Source of the DNA: an uncultured Oscillospiraceae bacterium
GTDB taxonomy: Bacteria; Bacillota; Clostridia; Oscillospirales; Oscillospiraceae
DNA length: 12,825 nt
Reading direction: 5' to 3'
NCBI GenBank assembly: GCA_934661715.1
Contig: CAKUJL010000025.1
Location: 1 to 12,825 of the forward strand
In this document: piece after piece, positions 6,345 through 12,825 of the stretch
Numbering within the stretch: position 1 is the stretch's first letter
How the letters are laid out: every line of letters starts with the position of its first letter
Position numbers and translations under genes: made by a program
The notes under the pieces: generated by a model
The model's database searches: none
Told to the model about the DNA's origin: nothing
What the model saw: the letters and a program-made list of their open reading frames with translations, nothing else

Positions 6345-8729
6345 TTAACGGAGCGTGACGTTCTTTTCTTCCTTGAGTGCTTTCAGCACGCGGTCGACAA
6401 CGCCGGTGGAGTCTTCGTCCGTGAGCGTGCGGTCGTCTGCGCGAAGCTCGAGGGAGAAGGCGACGCTCTTCTTTCCGGCGGGAACGCCGGGGCCGCGGTA
6501 GATATCGAAGAGGTTGATCTTGCGAAGGAGCTTGCCTGCCGCGCCGGAGATGCAGCGTTCGAGCTCGCCGACGGTGAGCGATTCCTCGCAGACGAGGGCC
6601 AGATCGCGCGTGACCGCCGGGAAGCGGGGCAGGCTGTGGAAGACGCGCTCTTCGGCGACAGACGCTTCGATGGTCGTAAAGTCGAGGTCCGCGACGTACA
6701 CCTCGCCGCCGATGCCGTAGGTCTCGGCAACCAGCGGATGGATCTGGCCGATGGTGCCCGCGACCTTGCCGTCGATCAGAATGTCGGCGCAGCGGCCCGG
6801 ATGATAGCTCGGGTTTTCGCGGTTGGCGACATATTCCGCGGGCTTGACGTTCAGAAGCTCCAGCAGCGCGTCAATTTCGCCCTTCATCGTGAAGAAGGTC
6901 TCGTGTTCGCCGTAGGTGCCGAAGATGAGGTGGCGCGGCTCTTCGGGAAGATCCTGTCCGTCGACGGGGAGATACACACGGCCGAGCTCATAGAGCTTGA
7001 CGCCCTTATTTTTCATCGCGTAGTTGCGCGAGAGAATGTCGAGCATGCTCGGCAGAATGATGGTGCGCATGATGGACGTGTCCTCACCCAGAGGATTGAC
7101 CAGCTTCAGGGTCTTGCGCAGGGGAGAATCCTTCGGAACGCGCACAGCGTCAAAGGACGCGGGGGAGACGAAGGAGTAGGTGATAATTTCGCTGTAGCCC
7201 AGGCTTCTTGCCGCAGCGCCCGCCTGATTTTCCAGCATCGCAGTATCCGAGTAGCCGCCGCGCGTCGTTGTGCCGCGCATGAGCGTCGTTGCGATGTTGT
7301 TGTAGCCGTAGTACCGCGCGACTTCCTCGGCGATATCGGCCATGCAGCGAAGGTCGGGCCGCCACGACGGAACCTGAATCTGGCCGTCCACAACGGGGAC
7401 CTCTTCGCGGCGCAGGTATTCGACCATGTCCGCCTCGGGAATGTCGGTGCCGAGCAGCGCGTTGATCTTCTCGGGCTCGAGCGGCAGCGTCACAGGCGCG
7501 GGCACGTAGTTGAGAATATCGATCATGCCGTCCATAACCTCGCCAGCGCCCAGAAGTTCAACTAACTCGCACGCGCGGTTGACCGCCGGAACGGTCAGCA
7601 TCGGGTCGATGTCCTTTTCGAATTTTGCAGAAGCGTCCGTGCGCATACCAAGCGCCAGCGCCGTCTTGCGGATGGAAGAGCCGAGGAAGTTCGCCGACTC
7701 AAAGACGACGTCGACGGTATCTTCGACGATCTCGCTGTTTTCGCCGCCCATGATACCGGCCAGGCCCACGGGCTTCGTTTCATCGGCGATGACGAGCATA
7801 TCGGGCTGCAAGCTGCGGACGTTGGAATCGAGCGTCGTGAGGGTCTTGTCTTCTCCTGCGCGGCGGACGATGATCTTGCCGCCGGAGACGTAGCGGTAGT
7901 CAAACGCGTGCATCGGCTGGCCGTATTCGAGCATGACGTAGTTCGTGATGTCGACGATGTTGTTGATCGGGCGCACACCGGCAGAGCGCAGACGCTGGCG
8001 CATCCACTTGGGGGAAGGCGCAATTTTGACGTTGCGCACCATACGCGCCGTGTAGCGCGGGCAGAGGTCTTCGGCTTCCACATCCACGTCCAGAAGGTCG
8101 GTCAGAACGCCTTCCGCGCCGCCCTTGACGACGGGCTCGTGGTGATGCATCGGCACATTGAAGGCCGCGGCGGTCTCTCTTGCCAGGCCCAGAAGGGAAT
8201 AGCAGTCGGGGCGGTTGTTGGTGATCTCGAACTCGACGATGGAATCATCGTTGCCGATGACCTTGTTCATGTCTTCGCCGATTTCGGCGCCCTCGTTATT
8301 GAGAATCCAGATGCCGTCGGCATACGCTTCGGGGCAGTCGTGCTCGGTGAGGCCAAGCTCTTTATACGAGCAGAGCATACCGTTCGACTCGACGCCGCGC
8401 AGCTTTCCCTTCGTGATGTGCACGCCGCCGGGAAGATAGGAGTTGTGCTTTGCAACGGGGACGAGATCGCCCTCGTTTACATTCTGTGCGCCGGTGACGA
8501 TCTGAAGGGGCTCACCCTCGCCAACGTCTACCATGCAGACCCACATGTGGTCGGAATTTTCGTGCCGCGCCATCGACAGAACCTTGCCCACGACGACGTT
8601 TTTGATGTCTTCATCCATGCGCGTGGTCGTTTCGACCTTCTGACCGGCGATGGTCATGATCTCGTCGTATTCCTTATCGGTCGCGGTGATGTCCACGAAC
8701 TCGCTGAGCCATTTTCTCGAAATATTCAT
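6345..8729 (-). CDS. pheT: Phenylalanine--tRNA ligase beta subunit
   Basis: The beta subunit of the heterotetrameric PheRS that charges tRNA-Phe. At 794 aa it has normal bacterial length. Domains in order: an N-terminal segment (ISRKWLSEFVDI), an OB-fold tRNA-binding domain at about 40-150 (KVLSMARHENSDHMWVC, then IVTGAQNV), a B3/B4 editing region beginning after EITNNRPDCYSLLGLARE, B5 near the middle, a catalytic-like domain, and a C-terminal FDX-ACB anticodon-binding domain at about 700-794 (FPAVTRDLALVC to LKEEKNVTLR). The frame runs 17 codons further upstream into pheS. The ATG at 8729 is chosen because GAAGGAGG lies about 8 nt before it and the family begins MNISRKWLSEF. It is 16 nt downstream of pheS and shares its T-box control. 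No clear terminator follows. Confidence 0.98.
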   Translation of the reverse strand: MNISRKWLSEFVDITATDKEYDEIMTIAGQKVETTTRMDEDIKNVVVGKVLSMARHENSDHMWVCMVDVGEGEPLQIVTGAQNVNEGDLVPVAKHNSYLPGGVHITKGKLRGVESNGMLCSYKELGLTEHDCPEAYADGIWILNNEGAEIGEDMNKVIGNDDSIVEFEITNNRPDCYSLLGLARETAAAFNVPMHHHEPVVKGGAEGVLTDLLDVDVEAEDLCPRYTARMVRNVKIAPSPKWMRQRLRSAGVRPINNIVDITNYVMLEYGQPMHAFDYRYVSGGKIIVRRAGEDKTLTTLDSNVRSLQPDMLVIADETKPVGLAGIMGGENSEIVEDTVDVVFESANFLGSSIRKTALALGMRTDASAKFEKDIDPMLTVPAVNRACELVELLGAGEVMDGMIDILNYVPAPVTLPLEPEKINALLGTDIPEADMVEYLRREEVPVVDGQIQVPSWRPDLRCMADIAEEVARYYGYNNIATTLMRGTTTRGGYSDTAMLENQAGAAARSLGYSEIITYSFVSPASFDAVRVPKDSPLRKTLKLVNPLGEDTSIMRTIILPSMLDILSRNYAMKNKGVKLYELGRVYLPVDGQDLPEEPRHLIFGTYGEHETFFTMKGEIDALLELLNVKPAEYVANRENPSYHPGRCADILIDGKVAGTIGQIHPLVAETYGIGGEVYVADLDFTTIEASVAEERVFHSLPRFPAVTRDLALVCEESLTVGELERCISGAAGKLLRKINLFDIYRGPGVPAGKKSVAFSLELRADDRTLTDEDSTGVVDRVLKALKEEKNVTLR

Positions 8730-8745
8730 AGTTTCATCCTCCTTC

Positions 8746-9774
8746 TTAGAACTGCGACAGGAAGCGGATGTCGTTTTCAAAAATCATGCGCATGTCGCTG
8801 ATCTTGAACCGGCGCATGGCCATACGCTCCAGACCGATGCCGAACGCGAAGCCGGAGTAGATTTCCGGGTCGATATCGCAGTTCTCGAGCACCTTCGGGT
8901 GCACCATGCCGGCGCCCAGAAGCTCGATCCAGCCCTCGCCCTTGCAGGTCGGGCAGCCGGCGCCGCGGCACTTGAAGCACTGCACGTCGACCTCGCAGCT
9001 CGGCTCGGTGAACGGGAAGTGGTGCGGCCGGAAGCGGATGACGGAGTCCTCGCCGTACATGGCCTTAATGAGCGTCTCGAGCGTGCCCTTGAGGTCGGCC
9101 ATCGTGACGCCCTTGTCGATGACGAGACCTTCGATCTGGTGGAACATCGGAGAGTGCGTCGCGTCGACCTCGTCCTTGCGGTAAACTCTGCCGGGCGCGA
9201 GAATGCGGATGGGAGGCGTTTTGATTTCGTCCATGGCCCTGATCTGCATGGGGCTGGTCTGCGTGCGAAGAAGGACCTTCTCGTCGTCTGTGATATAGAA
9301 CGTGTCACTGCGGTCTCTCGACGGATGGTTTTCCGCGATATTCAGCCGCGTAAAGTTATAGTCGGCAAGCTCGACCTCGGGGCCGTCCAGAACGCGGAAA
9401 CCCATGGAGATGAACAGATCCTTCGCTTCGTCGAGGGCCTTGTTCATCGGATGGCGGTGGCCCAGCTGGACGGGGTCTCCGGGGATGGTCACGTCGATGG
9501 CTTCGGCATCCAACTTCGCTTCCAGCGCCTTGGCCTTCAGGGCGGTCTTCGCTTCTTCGAGCTTTTCCTCGATCGCCGCGCGGACATTGTTGGCGGCCTG
9601 ACCCATGACGGGGCGCTCTTCGGCGGAGAGCTTGCCCATGGACTTCAGAACGCCCGTCAGCTCGCCCTTCTTGCCGAGGAACCGCACGCGCAGCGCGTCC
9701 AGCTCGTTGGTATCCGACGCTTTGCTGAGCGCTTCTAACGCTTCTTGCCGGATTTTTTCCAGTTGCTCTTTCAT
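8746..9774 (-). CDS. pheS: Phenylalanine--tRNA ligase alpha subunit
   Basis: The catalytic alpha subunit of PheRS (class II synthetase), 342 aa, of normal length. An N-terminal coiled coil (about 1-85) docks tRNA. The catalytic core has GHRHPMNKAL with the motif 1 region, LRTQTSPMQIR, motif 2 at GRVYRKDEVDATHSPMFHQIEG (about 195-216), and motif 3 GIGLERM at about 312-318. A C-x2-C-x4-C-x2-C knuckle (Cys266, 269, 274, 277) precedes GWIELLGAGMVHP; such cysteines occur in many Firmicute PheS proteins and may bind zinc. The frame is open upstream to 9951 inside the T-box leader. The ATG at 9774 is correct because AAGGAG lies 9 nt before it. It is first in the pheS-pheT operon. Confidence 0.98.
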   Translation of the reverse strand: MKEQLEKIRQEALEALSKASDTNELDALRVRFLGKKGELTGVLKSMGKLSAEERPVMGQAANNVRAAIEEKLEEAKTALKAKALEAKLDAEAIDVTIPGDPVQLGHRHPMNKALDEAKDLFISMGFRVLDGPEVELADYNFTRLNIAENHPSRDRSDTFYITDDEKVLLRTQTSPMQIRAMDEIKTPPIRILAPGRVYRKDEVDATHSPMFHQIEGLVIDKGVTMADLKGTLETLIKAMYGEDSVIRFRPHHFPFTEPSCEVDVQCFKCRGAGCPTCKGEGWIELLGAGMVHPKVLENCDIDPEIYSGFAFGIGLERMAMRRFKISDMRMIFENDIRFLSQF

Positions 9775-9823
9775 AAACAAAAACTCCTTCTTGTGATGAT
9801 ACGAAATTCTGCCGCTGTGAGGC

Positions 9824-9865
9824 AAAAAAATAAGCCTTCCTCCCACAAAAGGGGACGAAAGACTT
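9824..9865 (-). terminator. Attenuator terminator of the pheST T-box
   Basis: Minus strand: AAGTCTTTCGTCCC pairs with GGGAGGAAGGCTT around a short loop, with one mismatch and one bulge, then a run of T (to 9824). It lies directly after the T-box core and 50 nt before the pheS ATG, as expected for transcription attenuation. Confidence 0.88.
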
Positions 9866-10080
9866 CTCTTCCGCGGTACCACCCGCAATTCGCCTGACAG
9901 CGCACTTGAAGTTTGTAACGGAACTGCCCGGAGAGCCCTACTTGCAGGCAAAGCCCACGTTCAGACCTCAGCTCACGGGAGAAGGCCCAGACGCTCCCGG
10001 CAGACGGTTTCCAGCACCCCGTCCTCTCTATAGCCGTACATGAACGCCGGACAAGCCCGGTCAAAGCTTTTTTCAATCTT
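9824..10080 (-). promoter_or_regulatory. T-box riboswitch leader of pheST, specifier TTC (Phe)
   Basis: The T-box core GCGGGTGGTACCGCGG is at 9886-9871; it binds the free 3' end of uncharged tRNA. Stem I has AGAGAGGACGGGGTGCTGG near 10029-10011 on its 5' side. On its 3' side TTC (9983-9981) is followed by TCCCGTGAGC, matching the specifier-loop pattern. TTC is a phenylalanine codon, agreeing with the genes controlled. High uncharged tRNA-Phe favours the antiterminator and pheST expression. The base after the specifier is T instead of the usual purine. Confidence 0.93.
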
Positions 10081-10085
10081 TCGAT

Positions 10086-10114
10086 ATACTAGCATAAATT
10101 ATCAGATTTCGCAA
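10086..10114 (-). promoter_or_regulatory. Sigma-A promoter of pheST
   Basis: Minus strand: TTGCGA (10114-10109), 17-nt spacer, TAGTAT (10091-10086), with an extended -10 TGC directly before it. Both boxes match four of six bases. The predicted start near 10080 agrees with the start of the T-box leader. Confidence 0.6.
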
Positions 10115-10150
10115 CTTAAAAATTCAGTGTCCTCAAAAAACCTCGTAGAG

Positions 10151-10320
10151 TTTCGCCGCGCACGGCGAAATAAAATGTGAATTCATTTTATCCGGCGGCT
10201 CCGCCGACCGGAAAAATACCTATCGCCTCGCGAGTGTGGAATTTTTGGCCCATCGGGACAAAAATTATGCGCGAAGTCGAGGCGCAACCTTTTTGCCGAA
10301 AAAGCATCGCTTTTTCGGCA
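10151..10320. repeat. Row of five hairpins between divergent promoters, three of them abutting
   Basis: No credible gene lies here. Inverted repeats: 10151-10170 (TTTCGCCG/CGGCGAAA, loop CGCA), 10171-10190 (TAAAATG/CATTTTA), 10191-10212 (TCCGGCGG with one bulged A), then 10224-10284 (outer CGCCTCG/CGAGGCG enclosing AATTTTT/AAAAATT), and 10294-10320 (12-bp perfect TGCCGAAAAAGC around ATC). The first three touch with no spacer base. They lie upstream of both flanking promoters, so they are not terminators of either gene. The function is unknown. Confidence 0.7.
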
Positions 10321-10327
10321 GGTTTAA

Positions 10328-10356
10328 TTGACTGTTTTTTGCCGCTGCGGTATAAT
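10328..10356 (+). promoter_or_regulatory. Strong sigma-A promoter of the nnrD operon
   Basis: TTGACT (10328-10333), 17-nt spacer, TATAAT (10351-10356): eleven of twelve consensus bases. A start near 10363 gives a leader of about 37 nt. A 12-bp hairpin ends 7 nt before the -35. Confidence 0.88.
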
Positions 10357-10399
10357 ATAAGAAAAACGGATGAAAAAAGCAAAAAGGGGAGGCATCGCG

Positions 10400-11269
10400 A
10401 TGGCAAGACCTGTCTGGATGGCGGAAAGAACGTCCCGCTCGCTAGTCAAATCGCTTCTTCCCGTGCGGCCGCGCTGGGCGCACAAGGGCGATTTCGGCAA
10501 GGTTCTGCTTCTTTGTGGCTCGAAGGGGCTTGCGGGCGCGGCGATGCTGGCGGCAAGGGCGGCGCTCCGGACGGGAAGCGGGCTTGTGTATCTCGGCGTG
10601 CCGGAGGCAATTTACGGCGCTGTGGCCGGTTCGTGCGCAAGCGCGGTCGTGTTTCCGCTTCCCTGTGACGAAGATGGGCGGTTTTCGTTCGAGGCCGCCG
10701 GGGAAATTGAAAAGAAACTTTTCAACATGGACGCGGTGCTCTTCGGGCCCGGCGTGGGGCAGTCGGAGGAGCTTGGGAAGCTTCTGAACTGGCTGTTAGA
10801 GAATTGCCGCGTGCCGTTGGTTCTGGATGCCGACGGCATAAACCTTTTGGCCGTGCATATGGATATACTGCGCGGAAGCAAATGCCCGGTGATCTTAACG
10901 CCGCACGACGGAGAATTCCAGCGGCTCGGAGGAAATCCCAGGGCAAAGGACCGGACGCTCGAGGCTCGAGCCTTTGCCGAAAAAACGAAGACCATTCTCC
11001 TTCTCAAGGGCCACCGCACGATCATCACGGACGGGCTCAACGTCTACCGGAACACCACCGGAAACCCCGGCATGGCCACGGGCGGCAGCGGAGACGTTTT
11101 GTCAGGCGTCATTGTCTCGCTCCTCGGCCAGCACGTGATGCCTCTGGAGGCGGCGGCCGCGGGCGCGTGGATTCACGGTGCGGCAGGAGACCTGGCGGCA
11201 CGGGAAATCGGCGAATACGGCATGATCCCGGACGATATCATCGAGCGTCTTCCGCGACTTCTGAGGTAA
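10400..11269 (+). CDS. nnrD: ADP-dependent (S)-NAD(P)H-hydrate dehydratase
   Basis: A ribokinase-like repair enzyme that uses ADP to convert damaged (S)-NADHX/NADPHX back to NADH/NADPH. At 289 aa it is the stand-alone dehydratase; the YjeF_N/NnrE epimerase domain is not fused. Visible motifs: KGDFGKVLLLCGS at 29-41, GPGVG at 116-120, VLDADGINLLA at about 142, LTPHDGEF at 166-173, and the nucleotide-binding/catalytic GNPGMATGGSGDVLSG at 221-236 with Asp232 as the likely base. The end, GEYGMIPDDIIERLP, is also typical. The frame opens at 10370, but the ATG at 10400 is chosen because GGGGAGG lies 7 nt before it. It is the first gene of a three-gene unit with the lipoprotein and alr, an order like the acpS/nnrD-lipoprotein-alr arrangement of other Firmicutes. 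Confidence 0.95.
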   Translation: MARPVWMAERTSRSLVKSLLPVRPRWAHKGDFGKVLLLCGSKGLAGAAMLAARAALRTGSGLVYLGVPEAIYGAVAGSCASAVVFPLPCDEDGRFSFEAAGEIEKKLFNMDAVLFGPGVGQSEELGKLLNWLLENCRVPLVLDADGINLLAVHMDILRGSKCPVILTPHDGEFQRLGGNPRAKDRTLEARAFAEKTKTILLLKGHRTIITDGLNVYRNTTGNPGMATGGSGDVLSGVIVSLLGQHVMPLEAAAAGAWIHGAAGDLAAREIGEYGMIPDDIIERLPRLLR

Positions 11270-11283
11270 AAGGTGAAAATGAG

Positions 11284-11916
11284 TTGCGGAAAACACTTTT
11301 GGCAATGGCGGCGGCGCTTTTGACGCTTCTTTGCGCGTGCGCCGGGAAAGCACCCGATACGGCGCAGCAGGCGCTGACCTTCCGGACGCAGGCGCTGGAA
11401 AACGACTGCGCGTTTCAGGCGGCAATTACGGCAAGCTTTGATGACAGCGTCGCGGAATTTACGCTTTCGTGCGAGCACACTGCCCGCGGCGGAACGGTGA
11501 TGACCATTTTGTCGCCGGAAACGCTCGAGGGCATCACCGCACAGACGGACGAGACGGGCGCGAAGCTCGTGTTTGACGGCGCCGAGGCGTCCTTTGGAAC
11601 GCTGGAGGTACTCGGACTTTCTCCGATGGCCGCGCCGCAGCTGATCACCTCGGCGTGGGAGTCGGGGTACATTGCCTATACCGGAACGGAAGACGGGCTT
11701 CTTCGCGTTACTTATACCTGCGGGTATGGAGAAGACGCGTACACCGTCGATACCTGGTTTGCAGACGGCATACCGGTTCACGCGGAAGTTTCCCGCGCGG
11801 GCAAAACTGCCGTGCAAATAGATGTGACTGATTATATTTTACGAAAGGCAGAGACATACAATGAAATTACTCAAACGAACCTGGGCAGATATCTCGCTGG
11901 ACAATCTGGAGCATAA
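11284..11916 (+). CDS. LolA-like lipoprotein, possibly GerS/YdcC-related
   Basis: A 210-aa predicted lipoprotein. From the TTG at 11284, with AAAAGGTGA 7 nt upstream, it has basic RK, a hydrophobic run and the lipobox-like LCAC, so Cys19 would be lipidated and the protein anchored outside the cell membrane. The rest is beta-rich with no further membrane segment: CAFQAAITASFDD, AEFTLSCEH, ILSPETLEGITAQ, LVFDGAEASFGTLEV, SGYIAYTG, TYTCGYGED, TWFADGIPVHAEVS. This pattern of short strands resembles the LolA-fold lipoproteins YdcC (Bacillus) and GerS (Clostridioides difficile), and both of those lie beside an alanine racemase gene, as this one does. Family membership is inferred from context and fold pattern, not from a clear motif. 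It starts 14 nt after nnrD and overlaps alr by 56 nt in another frame. Confidence 0.8.
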   Translation: MRKTLLAMAAALLTLLCACAGKAPDTAQQALTFRTQALENDCAFQAAITASFDDSVAEFTLSCEHTARGGTVMTILSPETLEGITAQTDETGAKLVFDGAEASFGTLEVLGLSPMAAPQLITSAWESGYIAYTGTEDGLLRVTYTCGYGEDAYTVDTWFADGIPVHAEVSRAGKTAVQIDVTDYILRKAETYNEITQTNLGRYLAGQSGA

Positions 11917-12825
11917 CTACCGGACGCTGCGCGAACACGTCGGCAAGGGCCCGCGTTTCCTCGGCGTCGTGAAGGCCGACTCCTACGGACACGGCTCCGT
12001 GCAGGTCAGCCGGACGCTGGAAGAACTCGGCGCGGAGTATCTGGCGGTCTCGAACCTCGAAGAGGCTGTGCAGCTGCGTAACGGCGGCGTGAACCTTCCT
12101 GTCCTGATTCTGGGCTACACGCCCCCCGAGTACGCGCCGGATGAGGCGGAGCTTCACATCACGCAGGAGGTCCACGGCCTTCAGTACGCCAAGGATCTCA
12201 ACAAGGCCCTCGAGGGAACCGGCCGCAGGCTGACCGTCCATCTGAAGATCGACACCGGCATGACCCGGCTCGGCTTCTTTGCCGACCAGCCCGAAGCGAC
12301 GCTTGCCGCTCTGGTGGAGGTCGCGCAGCTGCCGAACCTCTACATTGAAGGCGTTTTCATGCACTTCTGCGTCTCGGACTCCAAAAAGCCCGAGGATATC
12401 GCGTTCACAGAGCTTCAGCACCAGCGCTTTGTCGACATGCTGGCGCTCATGAAGACCAAGGGCATCGAGCCCGAAATTCGCCACTGCTGCAACTCCGGCG
12501 CGACGATTCTCAAGCCCGAATACGCAATGGACATGATCCGTCCGGGCGTTGCGACCTACGGCTTCCATCCGTCGCCCGACACCGTGGGCGAAATTGACCT
12601 GCGGCCGATGATGAGCCTGCACACCTCCATCGCGCAGATCAGAACCATCGCCGCCGGCAAGTCCATCAGCTACGGCAGAACCTACACCACCCCCGAAGAC
12701 AAGCTCGTCGCCGTTCTTCCCATCGGCTACGCCGACGGCCTGAGCCGCCTTCTTTCCAACCGCGTCACCTTCCGCATCTGCGGCAAGGAAGCGCCCGTCG
12801 TCGGCAGAATCTGCATGGATATGTG
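11861..12825 (+). CDS. alr: Alanine racemase, 3' partial
   Basis: This PLP enzyme interconverts L- and D-alanine for peptidoglycan; in spores it also affects alanine-triggered germination. The visible 321 codons cover the N-terminal TIM barrel and much of the C-terminal domain; roughly 50 residues are cut off. The PLP lysine is Lys38 in VVKADSYGHG. The second catalytic tyrosine is Tyr271 in SYGRTY, followed by PIGYADGLSR and GRICMDM (315-321). Other family stretches are HLKIDTGMTRLGF and HCCNSGAT. The ATG at 11861 has only a weak GAAAGG about 12 nt upstream and lies inside the lipoprotein gene, so translation is probably coupled. There is no sign of damage. Confidence 0.96.
   Translation, partial: MKLLKRTWADISLDNLEHNYRTLREHVGKGPRFLGVVKADSYGHGSVQVSRTLEELGAEYLAVSNLEEAVQLRNGGVNLPVLILGYTPPEYAPDEAELHITQEVHGLQYAKDLNKALEGTGRRLTVHLKIDTGMTRLGFFADQPEATLAALVEVAQLPNLYIEGVFMHFCVSDSKKPEDIAFTELQHQRFVDMLALMKTKGIEPEIRHCCNSGATILKPEYAMDMIRPGVATYGFHPSPDTVGEIDLRPMMSLHTSIAQIRTIAAGKSISYGRTYTTPEDKLVAVLPIGYADGLSRLLSNRVTFRICGKEAPVVGRICMDM

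Noticed and set aside
6339..7565. 408-aa ORF on the plus strand
   Set aside because: It is antisense to pheT, whose domains are unmistakable. It has no ribosome binding site and its composition is that of a GC-driven shadow.
8650..9738. 362-aa ORF on the plus strand across pheS
   Set aside because: It is antisense to pheS, with no ribosome binding site and shadow-like composition.
10177..10668. 163-aa plus-strand ORF across the hairpin row, nnrD promoter and nnrD start
   Set aside because: It runs through the strong promoter and into nnrD in another frame; no ribosome binding site.
11279..11281. ATG after nnrD as the lipoprotein start
   Set aside because: It is in a different frame from the lipoprotein; the TTG at 11284 gives the signal peptide and lies 7 nt from the ribosome binding site.
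11867..12622. 251-aa ORF on the minus strand across alr
   Set aside because: Antisense shadow of alr.
1..12825. tRNA or rRNA genes, phage or defence genes
   Set aside because: I looked on both strands and saw no tRNA-like cloverleaf, rRNA core sequence, integrase, transposase or defence gene.

Overview
The window reads as chromosomal DNA from a GC-rich, endospore-forming member of the Firmicutes, most likely class Clostridia (Oscillospirales-like). The evidence is an AddA-type recombination nuclease, the forespore channel genes spoVAD and spoVAE, an IreB (UPF0297) protein, a T-box leader on pheST, Gram-positive ribosome binding sites, and a candidate sigma-G promoter. Coding third positions are strongly G/C. 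This produces many long antisense ORFs, which I treat as shadows.

Layout. 1-3429 (+): addA, cut at its 5' end by the window. 3435-3540: a 106-bp element with perfect 14-bp terminal inverted repeats between convergent genes. 3559-4939 (-): spoVAD-spoVAE, without spoVAC beside them. 4962-5128: a MITE-like element that separates the spoVAD ribosome binding site from a sigma-G-like promoter at 5126-5154. 5163-5406: an intergenic stretch of two terminators around a row of hairpins, three of them touching end to end. 5432-5725 (-): a 97-aa protein of unknown function with its own sigma-A promoter. 5916-6161 (-): ireB with its own promoter and terminator. 6345-9774 (-): pheS-pheT behind a T-box leader (about 9824-10080). 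10151-10320: a second row of hairpins, lying between the divergent pheS and nnrD promoters. 10400-12825 (+): an operon of nnrD, a LolA/GerS-like lipoprotein, and alr, which is cut at its 3' end.

How it works together. pheST is housekeeping translation controlled by uncharged tRNA-Phe. ireB is a regulatory target of PASTA kinases. spoVAD/AE and probably the lipoprotein-alr pair serve spore dipicolinate transport, cortex or germination. addA is DNA repair and nnrD is metabolite repair. I see no phage, defence or resistance island; the coding content is core genome.

The unusual material is between the genes. (1) A MITE inserted at a CTAG that overlaps the -10 box of a sigma-G-like promoter. (2) Two unrelated-sequence intergenic regions that both contain three abutting hairpins. 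(3) A long-range arm just after pheT that can pair with the whole ireB ribosome binding site, but only in read-through transcripts. All calls come from reading the sequence; no searches or folding programs were run.
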